Below, in pieces: positions 1 through 9,118 of a DNA stretch of 64,000 nucleotides. Under the pieces are notes generated by a model. The model searched no databases and was not told the origin of the DNA. It saw only the letters and a program-made list of their open reading frames with translations. The DNA comes from Streptomyces sp. CB01635 (GTDB lineage: Bacteria; Actinomycetota; Actinomycetes; Streptomycetales; Streptomycetaceae). The stretch covers positions 1-64,000 of the forward strand of contig NZ_NNBL01000010.1 of the NCBI RefSeq assembly GCF_002803065.1. The letters are read 5' to 3'. Position numbers and translations under genes: made by a program. Position 1 is the first letter of the stretch. The number at the start of each line of letters is the position of its first letter.

Positions 1-52
1 CGCCGATGGTACTGCAGGGGGGACCCTGTGGGAGAGTAGGACGCCGCCGAAC
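1..52 (+). rRNA. rrf: 5S ribosomal RNA, 3' end (partial)
   Basis: The first 52 bases match the conserved 3' third of actinobacterial 5S rRNA as I know it: the GATGGTACTGCAGGG helix region, the GGGAGAGTAGG box and the CGCCGCCGAAC end that pairs with the missing 5' end. The rest of the rrn operon lies left of the window. A strong hairpin with a T-run follows, as expected at the end of an rRNA operon. Confidence 0.93.
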
Positions 53-62
53 TAATTTTGAT

Positions 63-109
63 AAAAAACCTCATTCCCCGAGTGAAAACTCGGGGAATGA
101 GGCTTTTTT
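63..109 (+). terminator. Rho-independent terminator of the rRNA operon
   Basis: A perfect 14-bp stem (69-82 with 89-102, CCTCATTCCCCGAG and its complement) encloses a 6-nt loop. Six A's precede it and six T's follow it, so it could work in both directions. It also faces the end of the leftward response-regulator gene. Confidence 0.93.
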
Positions 110-139
110 GCGTTCCCGGCCATAAAGCGAGCCACAGAT

Positions 140-802
140 TCAGGCCGGCTCCACCAGCTTCGCGTCGTACGCCACGATCACCGCCTGCACCCGGTCTCTG
201 GCGCCCGTCTTTGCCAGGATGCGACTCACATGGGTCTTCACCGTCGACTCGGCCAGGTGCAGGCGTGCGGCGATCTCCGAATTGGTCCAGCCCTGGGCGA
301 TGACCGTGAGGATCTCGCGTTCCCGCTCCGTGAGGGCGGCGATGCGCGGGTCGGGGCCCTGGGGTGCGTTCGTGGCCGGCAAGTGCTGGACGTACGCGTC
401 CAGGAGACGGCGCGTCAGGCTCGGGGCGACCACCGCGTCGCCCGTCGCGACCGCCCGGATCCCGGAGAGGAGTTCCTCCGGCAGCGCGTCCTTGACGAGG
501 AAGCCGGACGCTCCCGCGCGCAGGCCGTCGTACGCGTACTCGTCGAGGTCGAACGTCGTGAGGATCAGGACCCGGGTGCGGGCGCCGGACGCGACGATGC
601 GGCGCGTGGCCTCGATGCCGTCGAGGCCCGGCATGCGGATGTCCATCAGGACGACGTCCGGGTGGAGGCGTGCCGTGAGGCGGACCGCCTCGGCGCCGTC
701 GCCCGCCTCGCCGGCGATGGTCAGGTCGTCCTGGCTCTCCAGCAGCATGCGGAAGCCGAAGCGCTGCATGGGCTGGTCGTCGACGATGAGCACGCTGGTC
801 AC
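140..802 (-). CDS. NarL/LuxR-family response regulator
   Basis: A 220-residue DNA-binding response regulator. The receiver domain (about 3-118) has acidic D8/D9, phospho-acceptor D54 in LMDIRMPG and K104 in FLVKDA. A LuxR-type helix-turn-helix follows (about 155-210; LTEREREIL, ESTVKTHVSRI). Its start overlaps the stop of the histidine kinase gene by 4 bp, so the two are probably translationally coupled partners. Upstream in the same operon are an ABC ATPase and permease, so the system may sense what that exporter handles, as in BceRS/DesKR-like arrangements (inference). Confidence 0.92.
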   Translation of the reverse strand: MTSVLIVDDQPMQRFGFRMLLESQDDLTIAGEAGDGAEAVRLTARLHPDVVLMDIRMPGLDGIEATRRIVASGARTRVLILTTFDLDEYAYDGLRAGASGFLVKDALPEELLSGIRAVATGDAVVAPSLTRRLLDAYVQHLPATNAPQGPDPRIAALTEREREILTVIAQGWTNSEIAARLHLAESTVKTHVSRILAKTGARDRVQAVIVAYDAKLVEPA

Positions 803-2061
803 GGGGAGGGTTCCTTCGGGAGGTGGAGATGGACGCGCCAGCCGCCCGGGGGCGTGGGCAGCGGGCCTGCCTCAAGTGTGCCGTCGTAGAGGGCAGTTCG
901 CTCGCGCATGCCGGTCAGGCCGCGTCCCGCGCCCGGCTCCGGTGAGCGGCCTCCGCGGCCCGTGTCCGTGATGCTGACGCGCACCCCGTCGTCCCCGTAC
1001 GTGACGTCGACGGCCGCGGAGGCGCCGGGACCGGCGTGCTTGAGCGTATTGGTGAGCGCCTCCTGCACGACGCGGTACACCGTCAGTTCCTTTCCAGGGG
1101 CGAGGGAGCCTGGGCTGCCGCGCAGCGCGAGGCGTACGGGCAGGCCGGCCGCGCGCACTCCGTCGACCAGCTGGTCCAGGTCCGTGAGTGCCGGCTGGGG
1201 GGCCAACTCGGCTGTGGGCACGCTCTCTTCGCGCAGGACGTCGAGCAGACGGCGCAGTTCCGCGAGGGCCTGGCGGCTCGTCGTCGCGATGGCCTCCAGG
1301 GCCTGCCCGGCGCGCTCGGGGCTCTTGACCGCCGCGTAGGAACCGCCGTCGGCGAGGCCCGTGATGACGGAGAGGTTGTGGCCGATGATGTCGTGCATCT
1401 CGCGTGCGATGCGGGTGCGTTCCGCAGCCGCGGCGAGCTGGGCCTGCTGGTCGCGCTCGATCTCCAGGCGGCGGGCGCGCTCGACGAGGGACGACGTGTA
1501 CTCCTGGCGGCTGCGGACCGCGATGCCGAGCAGTGCCACCAGGGTGATGGCCCACACCTGCGGGACGATCTGCTGGTCCCAACTGCCCTTCGGATAGCGG
1601 GCGACGCCCACGACGACCGGTGCGATCGTCAGCGCGCAGGCGGCGGCAAGGAGCTTGAGGGGGCGGCGCAGCGAGACGTTGAACACGACGATGAGCTGGA
1701 CCAGCGCCGCCTGGAGCAGGGCGCCCGTCCAGCTGTTCACGACACCTGCCGCCACCATCACCGCGAGGGCCGTCATCGGGCGCGTGCGGCGCCACAGCAG
1801 GGGCACGGTCAGAGCGAGGCTCAGGCACAGGATCAGCGGGCCCGGTACGTCGGTGTTGTGGGCGATGTTGCGCCAGCCGCCGCCCGCGTAGTCGATGACG
1901 GCGGCGGTGACGAAGAAGCCCGTCAGGTGCAGATCCCAGACGAGCGGGCGGCGCCGGTCGAAGGCGCGCACCCGCTCGGTGAGCCGCTGGACGTATGCGG
2001 TGAGGGGGAAGGGGGCCCGCTCGGGCCCCTGGGTCCTGTCGTCCGTCACCTCGTCCGTCAC
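799..2061 (-). CDS. NarL-type sensor histidine kinase (HisKA_3)
   Basis: A 420-residue membrane sensor kinase. The N-terminal half (about 45-185) carries roughly five hydrophobic helices with little extracytoplasmic sequence, suggesting intramembrane sensing. The HisKA_3 dimerisation segment holds phosphorylated H223 (REMHDIIGHNL). The HATPase_c domain has an N-box (QEALTNTLKHA) and glycine boxes (DTGRGG, GRGLTGMRER). It follows the permease gene by 37 bp and overlaps the response-regulator start. The partner is the adjacent NarL-type regulator; the signal is unknown. Confidence 0.92.
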   Translation of the reverse strand: MTDEVTDDRTQGPERAPFPLTAYVQRLTERVRAFDRRRPLVWDLHLTGFFVTAAVIDYAGGGWRNIAHNTDVPGPLILCLSLALTVPLLWRRTRPMTALAVMVAAGVVNSWTGALLQAALVQLIVVFNVSLRRPLKLLAAACALTIAPVVVGVARYPKGSWDQQIVPQVWAITLVALLGIAVRSRQEYTSSLVERARRLEIERDQQAQLAAAAERTRIAREMHDIIGHNLSVITGLADGGSYAAVKSPERAGQALEAIATTSRQALAELRRLLDVLREESVPTAELAPQPALTDLDQLVDGVRAAGLPVRLALRGSPGSLAPGKELTVYRVVQEALTNTLKHAGPGASAAVDVTYGDDGVRVSITDTGRGGRSPEPGAGRGLTGMRERTALYDGTLEAGPLPTPPGGWRVHLHLPKEPSP

Positions 2062-2098
2062 CGCTTCATCCTCGTACGGGAGAGGGTTCCGCGGGGCG

Positions 2099-2872
2099 TC
2101 ATACGTCGCGGCGCCTGAGAAGCAGGGCCGCGGCCGTGAGGACCGCGGCGGCCCACAGGGTCAGGGAGAGGAGCCCCATGGCGGGCGAGACCGCGTCGGT
2201 GAGTCGGGTGGCGGAGCCGAGGGATTCGGCGGACTGGGTCGGGAAGTAGTTGACGGCCCTGTCCACGGCGTCGTACGGGAGCATGCCGAGGATCTCGGGG
2301 AGGATCATCACGCCGCCGACGAAGGCGCCGATCGCGGCCGGGACCGAGCGGAGCAGGCCGCCGAGACCGAGGGCGATCAGGCTCATCAGGGTGATGCCGG
2401 CGGCGTTGCCCGCGAGGGCGCCGAGGACGCCCGCGTCGGTGAGCGAGGTCGCCTTGTCGCCGTCGGAGAGCCAGATCTGTGCGACGAGGAACGTGACCAC
2501 GTTCGTCACGAAGCTCAGGGCGAACGCGACGGCCGCGAACACGCCGGCCTTGGACCACAGCACGGGCAGCCGGCGCGGGACCGCCGTCAGCGAGGCGCGG
2601 ATCATCCCCGTCGAGTACTCGCTCGCCGTGACCAGGATGCCGAGGACGGCGACGCAGATCTGCGAGAGCTGGGTGCCGAGGAGGACGAAGACGACGGTGT
2701 CGATCTCGGAGTCGTCGCCGTCGTACGTCGAGCCCATGGTGACGCCGACAGCGAGGACGAGGGCGCTCGCGACGGCGAAGGTGATCCACGTGGAGCGCAG
2801 GGTCCAGAACTTGTGCCACTCGGAGCGCAGCACACGGGGTGCGGTGACGCGGTAGGGGACTGCGGTGGTCAT
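2099..2872 (-). CDS. ABC transporter permease (ABC-2 type)
   Basis: A 257-residue integral membrane permease with about six hydrophobic helices. It starts with a short cytosolic stretch and the LRSEWHKFWTLRST motif seen before the first helix in ABC-2 exporters of the Streptomyces efflux type. The ATG was chosen because it overlaps the ATPase stop by 4 bp; the frame stays open far upstream but that stretch lies over other genes. With the preceding ATPase it forms an ABC half-exporter pair; the substrate is unknown. Confidence 0.9.
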   Translation of the reverse strand: MTTAVPYRVTAPRVLRSEWHKFWTLRSTWITFAVASALVLAVGVTMGSTYDGDDSEIDTVVFVLLGTQLSQICVAVLGILVTASEYSTGMIRASLTAVPRRLPVLWSKAGVFAAVAFALSFVTNVVTFLVAQIWLSDGDKATSLTDAGVLGALAGNAAGITLMSLIALGLGGLLRSVPAAIGAFVGGVMILPEILGMLPYDAVDRAVNYFPTQSAESLGSATRLTDAVSPAMGLLSLTLWAAAVLTAAALLLRRRDV

Positions 2873-3798
2873 GCTGCTGCTCCTGTCAGGGCGGTGGCCT
2901 GGTACTCGACCGAGTCGTGGGTGAGGTCCATGAAGGCCTGCTCCAGCGAGGCGGTCTGCGGGGTGAGTTCGAAGAGGGGGATGCCGTGCGTGGCGGCGGT
3001 GCGGCCGATGTCCGGGGCGTCGGTGCCGCGGACGTGCAGGGTGTCGGGGGACTCCCCGGTGACGTCGACGCCGGGGGCGCCGGACAGGAGCTCGCGCAGG
3101 CGTACGGCTTCGGGCGTGACGACCTTGACGTAGGCCGCGCCTGACTCGCGTACGAGTTCGGAGACGGTGGTGTCGGCGAGGAGGCGGCCGCGGCCGATGA
3201 TGATGAGGTGGTCCGCGGTCAGGGCCGTCTCGCTCATCAGGTGCGAGGAGACGAGGACCGTACGGCCCTCCGCGGCAAGGGACTTGAGGAGGTTGCGGAC
3301 CCACAGGACGCCCTCCGGGTCGAGGCCGTTGACCGGTTCGTCCAGGATGACGGTGGCCGGGTCGGCGATGAGCGCGGCCGCGATGCCCAGGCGCTGGCCC
3401 ATGCCGAGGGAGAAGCCCTTCACGCGCTTTCCCGCCACCTCGGTGAGGCCGGTGAGCGCGAGGACGTGGTCGACGCGGGAGCGCGGCACGCCGTGCGTGT
3501 GGGCGAGCGCCATCAGGTGGTGGAACGCGGTGCGGCCCGGGTGGATCGAGCGGGCCTCCAGGAGGGCGCCGACCTCGTGCAGTGGCGCGGCGTGTGCGGC
3601 GTAGGCGCGGCCGCCGACGGTGGCGCGGCCCGAGGTGGGGGCGTCGAGGCCGAGGAGCATGCGCATGGTGGTGGACTTGCCGGCGCCGTTCGGGCCGAGG
3701 AAGCCGGTGACGGTGCCCGGGTTGACCGTGAAGGTGAGGTCCTGGACGACGGTCTTGTCGCCGTAGCGTTTGGTGAGTCCGTGTGCCCTGATCGTCAT
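2869..3798 (-). CDS. ABC transporter ATP-binding protein
   Basis: A 309-residue ABC ATPase that powers the neighbouring permease. Walker A GPNGAGKST, signature FSLGMGQR (a degenerate LSGGQ common in this exporter class), Walker B VILDEPVNGLD and a switch histidine (VSSHLMSE) are visible. The C-terminal 80 residues are an extra domain typical of DrrA/CcmA-like exporters. It is the first gene of the leftward operon ATPase-permease-kinase-regulator. About 100 bp separate it from the divergent GNAT gene, so both promoters lie there. Confidence 0.93.
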   Translation of the reverse strand: MTIRAHGLTKRYGDKTVVQDLTFTVNPGTVTGFLGPNGAGKSTTMRMLLGLDAPTSGRATVGGRAYAAHAAPLHEVGALLEARSIHPGRTAFHHLMALAHTHGVPRSRVDHVLALTGLTEVAGKRVKGFSLGMGQRLGIAAALIADPATVILDEPVNGLDPEGVLWVRNLLKSLAAEGRTVLVSSHLMSETALTADHLIIIGRGRLLADTTVSELVRESGAAYVKVVTPEAVRLRELLSGAPGVDVTGESPDTLHVRGTDAPDIGRTAATHGIPLFELTPQTASLEQAFMDLTHDSVEYQATALTGAAA

Positions 3799-3902
3799 GC
3801 TTCGAAGGTAGAAAAAGGGGCGGGGACGGGGCGTCCGACCGCGGTCCGGAGCTGCGGAAAACGCGTAGTACCCCGGTACGACGGTCCCGTAGGGTCCGCC
3901 CC

Positions 3903-4475
3903 ATGGAGCCTGCCGAGGAGTACGTCGTACGGCCTGTCCGGTCACAGGAGTGGGAGGCGGTGCGGGAGATACGGCTCGCGTCCCTGCGCGATCCGGCGGC
4001 GCCGATCGCCTTCCTGGAGACGTACGAGACCGCGCTCGCGCGGCCCGAGGAGTTCTGGCGGGACCGGGCCGGGCGGTTCGAACTCGACGGTTCCGGACAC
4101 CAGTTCGTCGCCGAGGGAGCGGACGGCCGGTGGTGGGGGTCCGTGACCGTGCGGGTGGAGGAGGCCGGGGCGCCGCTCGCGTTCGGCGAGACGAGCGACG
4201 TGCGGCAGGCGCATCTCGTCGGCGTGTACGTGCGGCCCGAGCACCGGGGGAGCGGCGTGACCGAGGCGCTGTTCCTGGCGGCCGTGGAGTGGGCGCGCTC
4301 GCTGGAGGGCCTGGAGCGGGTGCGGCTGTACGTGCACGAGGACAACGCGCGGGCGCGGGCGTTCTACCGGCGGTTCGGCTTCGTCCCCAGTGGTGCGCGC
4401 GTGGCGGTGCCGTCGGACCCGTCGAAGTGCGAGTACGAGATGGTGCTGGAGGGATCCGGGGGCAACAAGGCCTAG
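3903..4475 (+). CDS. GNAT-family N-acetyltransferase
   Basis: A 190-residue single-domain GNAT. Motif A reads VYVRPEHRGSGVTEAL (acetyl-CoA pyrophosphate loop), and the C-terminal part has NARARAFYRRFGF (motif B). The acceptor is unknown. There is no clear ribosome-binding site; a TAGGGT hexamer ends 7 nt before the ATG, which suggests a leaderless message. Its stop codon overlaps the stop of the convergent VirD4-like gene (shared CTAG). Confidence 0.88.
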   Translation: MEPAEEYVVRPVRSQEWEAVREIRLASLRDPAAPIAFLETYETALARPEEFWRDRAGRFELDGSGHQFVAEGADGRWWGSVTVRVEEAGAPLAFGETSDVRQAHLVGVYVRPEHRGSGVTEALFLAAVEWARSLEGLERVRLYVHEDNARARAFYRRFGFVPSGARVAVPSDPSKCEYEMVLEGSGGNKA

Positions 4476-6064
4476 GGAGCCGGGAGGTCGGCGTGTGGCC
4501 AGCGGGCCCGGCCCTGTTCCCGGGAGCGGAGGAGGGCCAGGGTCGGCAGACCCCGGTCCGCTCCGGTGGACAGCAGCTCCGGCAGCTGGGGAAGCGGAGC
4601 CACCGCGGCGACATCGTCGAGGACGAGCGCCATTGGTGGGTCGAGCCGACCGGCAGATGACCGTTCGGCCATGCGCCGGCCGTGCTCGACCACGCTTGAG
4701 GCGAGGGCCGTGAGGAGGGGCATCGCGCCCGGGTCCGCCTTGGGATCCTCGATGGCTTCACCCACCACATAAAGCGTGCCCCCTTCATTCACGAAGGAAT
4801 CCAGGGTGAGCGCATCAGTTCGGTTTGGGGTGCAGGCCTCGCGGATGTGGACCGAGAACAGCGAGGACAGAGCGCGCGCCGTCAACTCCTGTGCTATGTC
4901 CCGGCGTTCGAGATGGGAGGTGAGCGCGGCCTCCAGCTCGCCCGCGGCGCCGGCCGCGGCCTTCGGGCTGGTACGCAGAATGCGTACGGCCTCCTGGACC
5001 TGACTGCCCTGCGCCCAGCGGTGCACGTGCCGGAAGGGCTTCGCGTCCACGGCGGCGGCGTGCAGAAAGCTCCGCAGCAGCGTCTCCGCCGTGTCGGCGG
5101 TGGCCATGTCGAGTTTGGCGGCAGGCCGGATCGGGGCCAGGAGCGCGGCTGCCCGGGACGCGGCCGTGGGCTTGTCCTCGCAGCCCTGCGCCGGGTTCCA
5201 GTGGAGGCGGGCCGGGGTGTCGCACAGGTGGGTGGGGTCGTAGACGAGGACGGGGCCGAGCTTCGACCGGGCGTCCTTGGTCTCGGCCCAGACACTCGCC
5301 GACGACGTGACGACGAGGACGGGACCCTCGGCGTCCCGGATGGCCTGAATGGCCCGGGGAGCCCGGGTCTCGGCGGGGCCGAGGACGACGGGGCCGCGGG
5401 GCGCGGGGACGGCCATGGGGGCGGCGGCCGGGGTGACGGGACTCGCGAGGTGCTCGAGGTGCTCGCGGTGCTGGTCGTGTACGGGGCGCTGGTCGTGCTG
5501 GACGTGCGCGTGACGGTCAGGGGGTTCCGCCCCAGCTGCCGGGACGACCTCCGAGACTGTGGCCCGGGGAGCGGGCGTGACCGCAGGCGCCGGTTCGGCC
5601 GGCGGAGCGGCAGCGGTCTCCGCCCGGCCCCTCCGCCGTACGGCCCGCCACCGCGCCACCGTCCCCGCGACGAACACCGCGAGCACGATCAGCACGAGCA
5701 CCTGGCCGATGAACAGGCCCCAGAACAGCCCGTACCCGGAGAGCTGCCCGTCGGGGGTGTCCGGCCACGCGCCCGGCAGGTCGTGCGGGCGGCCGATGAG
5801 GGAGCGCATCGCCACCGGCGTATGGCGGATCGTCACGCCGTCCGGCCAGGCGCCCTTGGAGAACAGACCCGACAGGCCCGTCGCCGTCCACACCATGACG
5901 GTCATGCCGAGCAGGAACGCGAGCACGCCGAGGAGCAGCCCGTCGGGAACGCCGCGTTCCCGTTCCCGCGGGGCGGGGCCACCACGGCCCCGCTCCCCGT
6001 ACCTGTCGTCCCGCTCGTAGGCGTCGTCCCGCCGCATCCCGCTCTCGCTCTCGCCGAGCCCCAC
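4472..6064 (-). CDS. VirD4/TraG-like coupling protein homologue with degenerate P-loop
   Basis: A 530-residue protein related to type IV coupling ATPases. Two hydrophobic segments (about 41-62 and 112-136) anchor it; a linker rich in His, Gln and Asp follows (about 184-206). The region after residue 245 (GPVLVVTSS, GPVLVYDPT, LVLDDVAAVAPLPQLP, TLALLRSREQ) matches the VirD4/TraG fold. At the expected Walker A site the sequence reads GPAETRAPRA (229-238), without the conserved GKT/GKS, so ATP hydrolysis is doubtful. The protein ends soon after the arginine-finger-like segment, shorter than typical. The GTG used here lacks a ribosome-binding site; an ATG nine codons later is an alternative. It is the last gene of the T4SS-like block. 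Confidence 0.78.
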   Translation of the reverse strand: MGLGESESGMRRDDAYERDDRYGERGRGGPAPRERERGVPDGLLLGVLAFLLGMTVMVWTATGLSGLFSKGAWPDGVTIRHTPVAMRSLIGRPHDLPGAWPDTPDGQLSGYGLFWGLFIGQVLVLIVLAVFVAGTVARWRAVRRRGRAETAAAPPAEPAPAVTPAPRATVSEVVPAAGAEPPDRHAHVQHDQRPVHDQHREHLEHLASPVTPAAAPMAVPAPRGPVVLGPAETRAPRAIQAIRDAEGPVLVVTSSASVWAETKDARSKLGPVLVYDPTHLCDTPARLHWNPAQGCEDKPTAASRAAALLAPIRPAAKLDMATADTAETLLRSFLHAAAVDAKPFRHVHRWAQGSQVQEAVRILRTSPKAAAGAAGELEAALTSHLERRDIAQELTARALSSLFSVHIREACTPNRTDALTLDSFVNEGGTLYVVGEAIEDPKADPGAMPLLTALASSVVEHGRRMAERSSAGRLDPPMALVLDDVAAVAPLPQLPELLSTGADRGLPTLALLRSREQGRARWPHADLPAP

Positions 6065-6112
6065 CAGTAACTGAGGCCACAGACCTCAGGCTCAGGCCTC
6101 AGACCTCAGGTC

Positions 6113-7543
6113 TCAGGCCACCGTCGACTCCGACGAGTCTTTGTACCGGTCGCCCATGTGCTGTTCCACGAACGCGGCCGCCCGTTCCTCCGCCTCCAGG
6201 TCGGCGGCGCGCATCGCGTCGTCGTCACCGAGCGTCTCGGCGGAGGACTCCGTCATGGCGCGGTCGGTGAAGACCAGGGGCCGTTCCGTCTCGGTGATGA
6301 GGTGCTTCACGACCTGGACGTTCCCGTTCACGTCCCAGACCGCGATGCCCGGCGTCAGCGAGGGGATGATCTCCACGGCCCAGCGTGGCAGGCCGAGTAC
6401 GAGACCGGTGGCCCGTGCCTCGTCGGCCTTCTGGGCGTAGATGGTCCTGGTCGACGCCATCTTCAGGATCGCGGCCGCCTCCTTGGCCGCGGCCCCGTCC
6501 ACCACGTCACTGAGGTGGTGGACGACCGCCACGAACGACAGACCGAGCCGCCGCCCGAACTTCAGGAGCCGCTGGAACAGCTGCGCCACGAAGGGCGAGT
6601 TGATGATGTGCCACGCCTCCTCCACCAGGAAGATGCGCTTCTTGCGGTCCGGCCGGATCCAGGTGTGCTCCAGCCACACGCCCACGATCGCCATGAGGAT
6701 CGGCATGGCGATGGAGTTGCGGTCGATGTGGGAGAGGTCGAAGACGATCAGCGGCGCGTCGAGGTCGATGCCGACCGTCGTCGGACCGTCGAACATGCCG
6801 CGCAGGTCACCGTCCACGAGCCGGTCGATGACGAGGGCGACATCAAGTCCCCACGCCCGTACGTCGTCTATGGCCACGTTCATCGCTTCCGCCGACTCGG
6901 GTTCCGGGTGGCGGAGCTGCTCGACGATGTCGGTCAGGACGGGCTGGCGGTCGACGATGGTCTCGTTGACGTAGGCGTGCGCGACCTTGAGGGCGAAGCC
7001 GGAGCGCTCGTCGAGGCCGTGCCCCATGGCGACCTCGATGATCGTCCGGAGCAGGGCGAGCTGGCCGGTCGTCGTGATCGCCGGGTCGAGCGGGTTGAGC
7101 CGGATCCCCATGTCCAGAGCGGCCGTGGGGTCGAGCCGGATGGGAGTTATACCCAGCTCCTGGGCGATGAGGTTCCATTCGCCGACCCCGTCCTCACCCT
7201 GCGCGTCGAGGACGACGACCTGGCGGTCCTTGAACCTCAGCTGCCGCAGGACGTACGTCTTCTCCAGCGCGGACTTGCCGTTGCCGGATTCTCCGAGGAC
7301 CAGCCAGTGCGGGGCGGGCAGCTGCTGCCCGTACAGCTGGAAGGGGTCGTAGATGTAGCCCTTGCCGGAGTAGACCTCGCGGCCGATGATGACGCCCGAG
7401 TCGCCGAGGCCGGGGGCGGCCGTCGGCAGATAGACCGCCTGGGCCTGGCCCGTCGACGTACGCACAGGGAGCCGGGTCGTCTCCACCTTCCCGAACAGGA
7501 AGGAGGTGAAGGCGTCCGTGGCCATGGACAGCGGATCCCGCAT
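6113..7543 (-). CDS. VirB4/TraC-like conjugation-type ATPase
   Basis: A 476-residue soluble ATPase of the VirB4 type that would energise assembly or substrate transfer in a T4SS. It has an intact Walker A (GESGNGKS, about 84-91), a hydrophobic Walker B with acidic pair (RIFLVEEAWHII) and the downstream KFGRRLGLSFVAVVHHLSD segment typical of VirB4 C-domains. The N-terminal VirB4 domain is reduced; the preceding SCO6880-family protein may supply it. It lies 15 bp after that gene. The 3' flank carries short CCTCAGG-type repeats (about 6072-6118). Confidence 0.88.
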   Translation of the reverse strand: MRDPLSMATDAFTSFLFGKVETTRLPVRTSTGQAQAVYLPTAAPGLGDSGVIIGREVYSGKGYIYDPFQLYGQQLPAPHWLVLGESGNGKSALEKTYVLRQLRFKDRQVVVLDAQGEDGVGEWNLIAQELGITPIRLDPTAALDMGIRLNPLDPAITTTGQLALLRTIIEVAMGHGLDERSGFALKVAHAYVNETIVDRQPVLTDIVEQLRHPEPESAEAMNVAIDDVRAWGLDVALVIDRLVDGDLRGMFDGPTTVGIDLDAPLIVFDLSHIDRNSIAMPILMAIVGVWLEHTWIRPDRKKRIFLVEEAWHIINSPFVAQLFQRLLKFGRRLGLSFVAVVHHLSDVVDGAAAKEAAAILKMASTRTIYAQKADEARATGLVLGLPRWAVEIIPSLTPGIAVWDVNGNVQVVKHLITETERPLVFTDRAMTESSAETLGDDDAMRAADLEAEERAAAFVEQHMGDRYKDSSESTVA

Positions 7544-7558
7544 CTCAGAGCCCTGCCT

Positions 7559-9118
7559 CTACCGTCGGATGCCGGTCGCGAACGGCAATGTGTTGACGAA
7601 GGCCCGGTGGTGCTCGCGGTCGCACCACTCCAGCTTCAGATAGGACTTGCCGGCGGAGGCGCGGATCGTGCGCTTGTCGCGCGCGAGGCTCTCCGGGGAG
7701 CGGGAGGAGACGGTGATGTAGCCGACGAGGTTGACCCCGGCCGCGCCGCTCGCGAGGTCCTCGCCGCGCTGGTCGAGACGGGTGTTGGCGGCGACGTCGC
7801 GCGGGTCGACGGTCCGGTTCATCTTGGCGGCGCGGCTGGCGTCCGCCTCGTCGTTCGTCTTCTCGGTGAGCATCCGCTCGATGGCGACCTCGGTGGGTTC
7901 CAGGTCCATCGTGACGGCCACGGTGCGGATGACGTCGGGGGTGTGGACGAGGAGCGGCGCCAGGAAGTTCACGCCGACCGGCGTCATCGGCCACTCCTTC
8001 ACCCAGGCGGTGGCGTGGCACCAGGGCGCGCGCGTGGACGACTCACGCGTCTTGGCCTGGAGATAGGTCGGCTCCATCGCGTCCAGCTCGGCCGGCCAGG
8101 CGTTGCGCTTGGTCATGGCCTGAATGTGGTCGATCGGATGGTCCGGGTCGTACATGGAGTGCACGAGCGAGGCGAGCCGCCCCTGCCCGAGCGGCTGCCG
8201 CACCCGGATGTCGGCCTCCTGGAGGCGCGAGCAGATGTCGGTCAGCTCGCGCGCCATGACGACCGCGAGCCCGGCGTCCCGGTCGACCTTGCGGCCGCTG
8301 TGCGGACGGGCCGCGCGCGCCATGGCGTGCGCCTCGGCGGCCAGCTCGCGCGTGAAGTGCATGCAGGCCACGAGGTAGGCGCGGTGCTGTTCGCTGCTCG
8401 TCGACACCATCGACTGGAGCTGGTTGTACGACTGCTGCAGCCAGCCCGGCGTGCGGTCGTCACCGCGCACGGCGACGTCCTTGGCGTGCGCGTCGGGGTC
8501 GGCGGGGAGCGTGCGGGCGAGCATCTGCAGCCGCGTGACGAACCCGTCCCCGTTCGCGACGTGCTTCAGGAGCGTCCCGAACCGGTCGACCAGCGCCTCC
8601 TGGTCCTCGCTGTCCCGCAGCCCGACACCCGGGCCCTCGATCTCGATGGCGGCGGTGACGGTCCGCCGGTCGGCGTGCAGCAGCACGGCGATCTCGTCCG
8701 GCCCGAACGGCGCGGCCAGCCAGGTCAGCCGGCCGATGCCCGGTGGCGGCCCGATCTCCACCTCGCGCCCGTCGAGCCGCACCCCCGCGTCCATGGCCCG
8801 CGACCGGTACGTCGTGCCGCGCTTCAGCTGCCGCCTGTAACTGCGGTTGATCTCGAACCACTTGTAGAAGGTGCGGTGCTTGTACGGGATGTAGACGGCC
8901 GCGAGCGCGATCAGCGGGAAGCCCAGGAGCAGCATGATGCGCAGGGACAGGGCGGGGACGAGAAGCCCGCACATCATGCCCAGGAAAGCGCCCCCGATGA
9001 TGAGGGCGATCTCGCCGGTCTCGCGGTTCCTGCCGACGATGGCGTTCGGCCGGGCACGGCCGATCAGATACGTACGGCGGGGCGTGACCGATGGGGACAC
9101 ATGGGACTGGGTCGTCAA
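7559..9118 (-). CDS. SCO6880-family protein (PrgI/TraC-associated T4SS component)
   Basis: A 519-residue protein. Two close membrane helices (about 38-78) follow a short cytosolic N-terminus, an arrangement like PrgI/VirB3 pieces of Gram-positive T4SS. The rest is a large soluble domain resembling the N-terminal part of VirB4/TraC proteins, without a Walker motif. Together with the next gene it may be a split VirB3-VirB4 (inference). The ATG overlaps the stop of the VirB6-like gene by 4 bp. Confidence 0.82.
   Translation of the reverse strand: MTTQSHVSPSVTPRRTYLIGRARPNAIVGRNRETGEIALIIGGAFLGMMCGLLVPALSLRIMLLLGFPLIALAAVYIPYKHRTFYKWFEINRSYRRQLKRGTTYRSRAMDAGVRLDGREVEIGPPPGIGRLTWLAAPFGPDEIAVLLHADRRTVTAAIEIEGPGVGLRDSEDQEALVDRFGTLLKHVANGDGFVTRLQMLARTLPADPDAHAKDVAVRGDDRTPGWLQQSYNQLQSMVSTSSEQHRAYLVACMHFTRELAAEAHAMARAARPHSGRKVDRDAGLAVVMARELTDICSRLQEADIRVRQPLGQGRLASLVHSMYDPDHPIDHIQAMTKRNAWPAELDAMEPTYLQAKTRESSTRAPWCHATAWVKEWPMTPVGVNFLAPLLVHTPDVIRTVAVTMDLEPTEVAIERMLTEKTNDEADASRAAKMNRTVDPRDVAANTRLDQRGEDLASGAAGVNLVGYITVSSRSPESLARDKRTIRASAGKSYLKLEWCDREHHRAFVNTLPFATGIRR

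Noticed and set aside
2873..4345. Open extension upstream of the ABC permease start, giving a 748-residue frame
   Set aside because: The extension runs over the ATPase gene and beyond; the ATG with a 4-bp overlap gives a normal permease.
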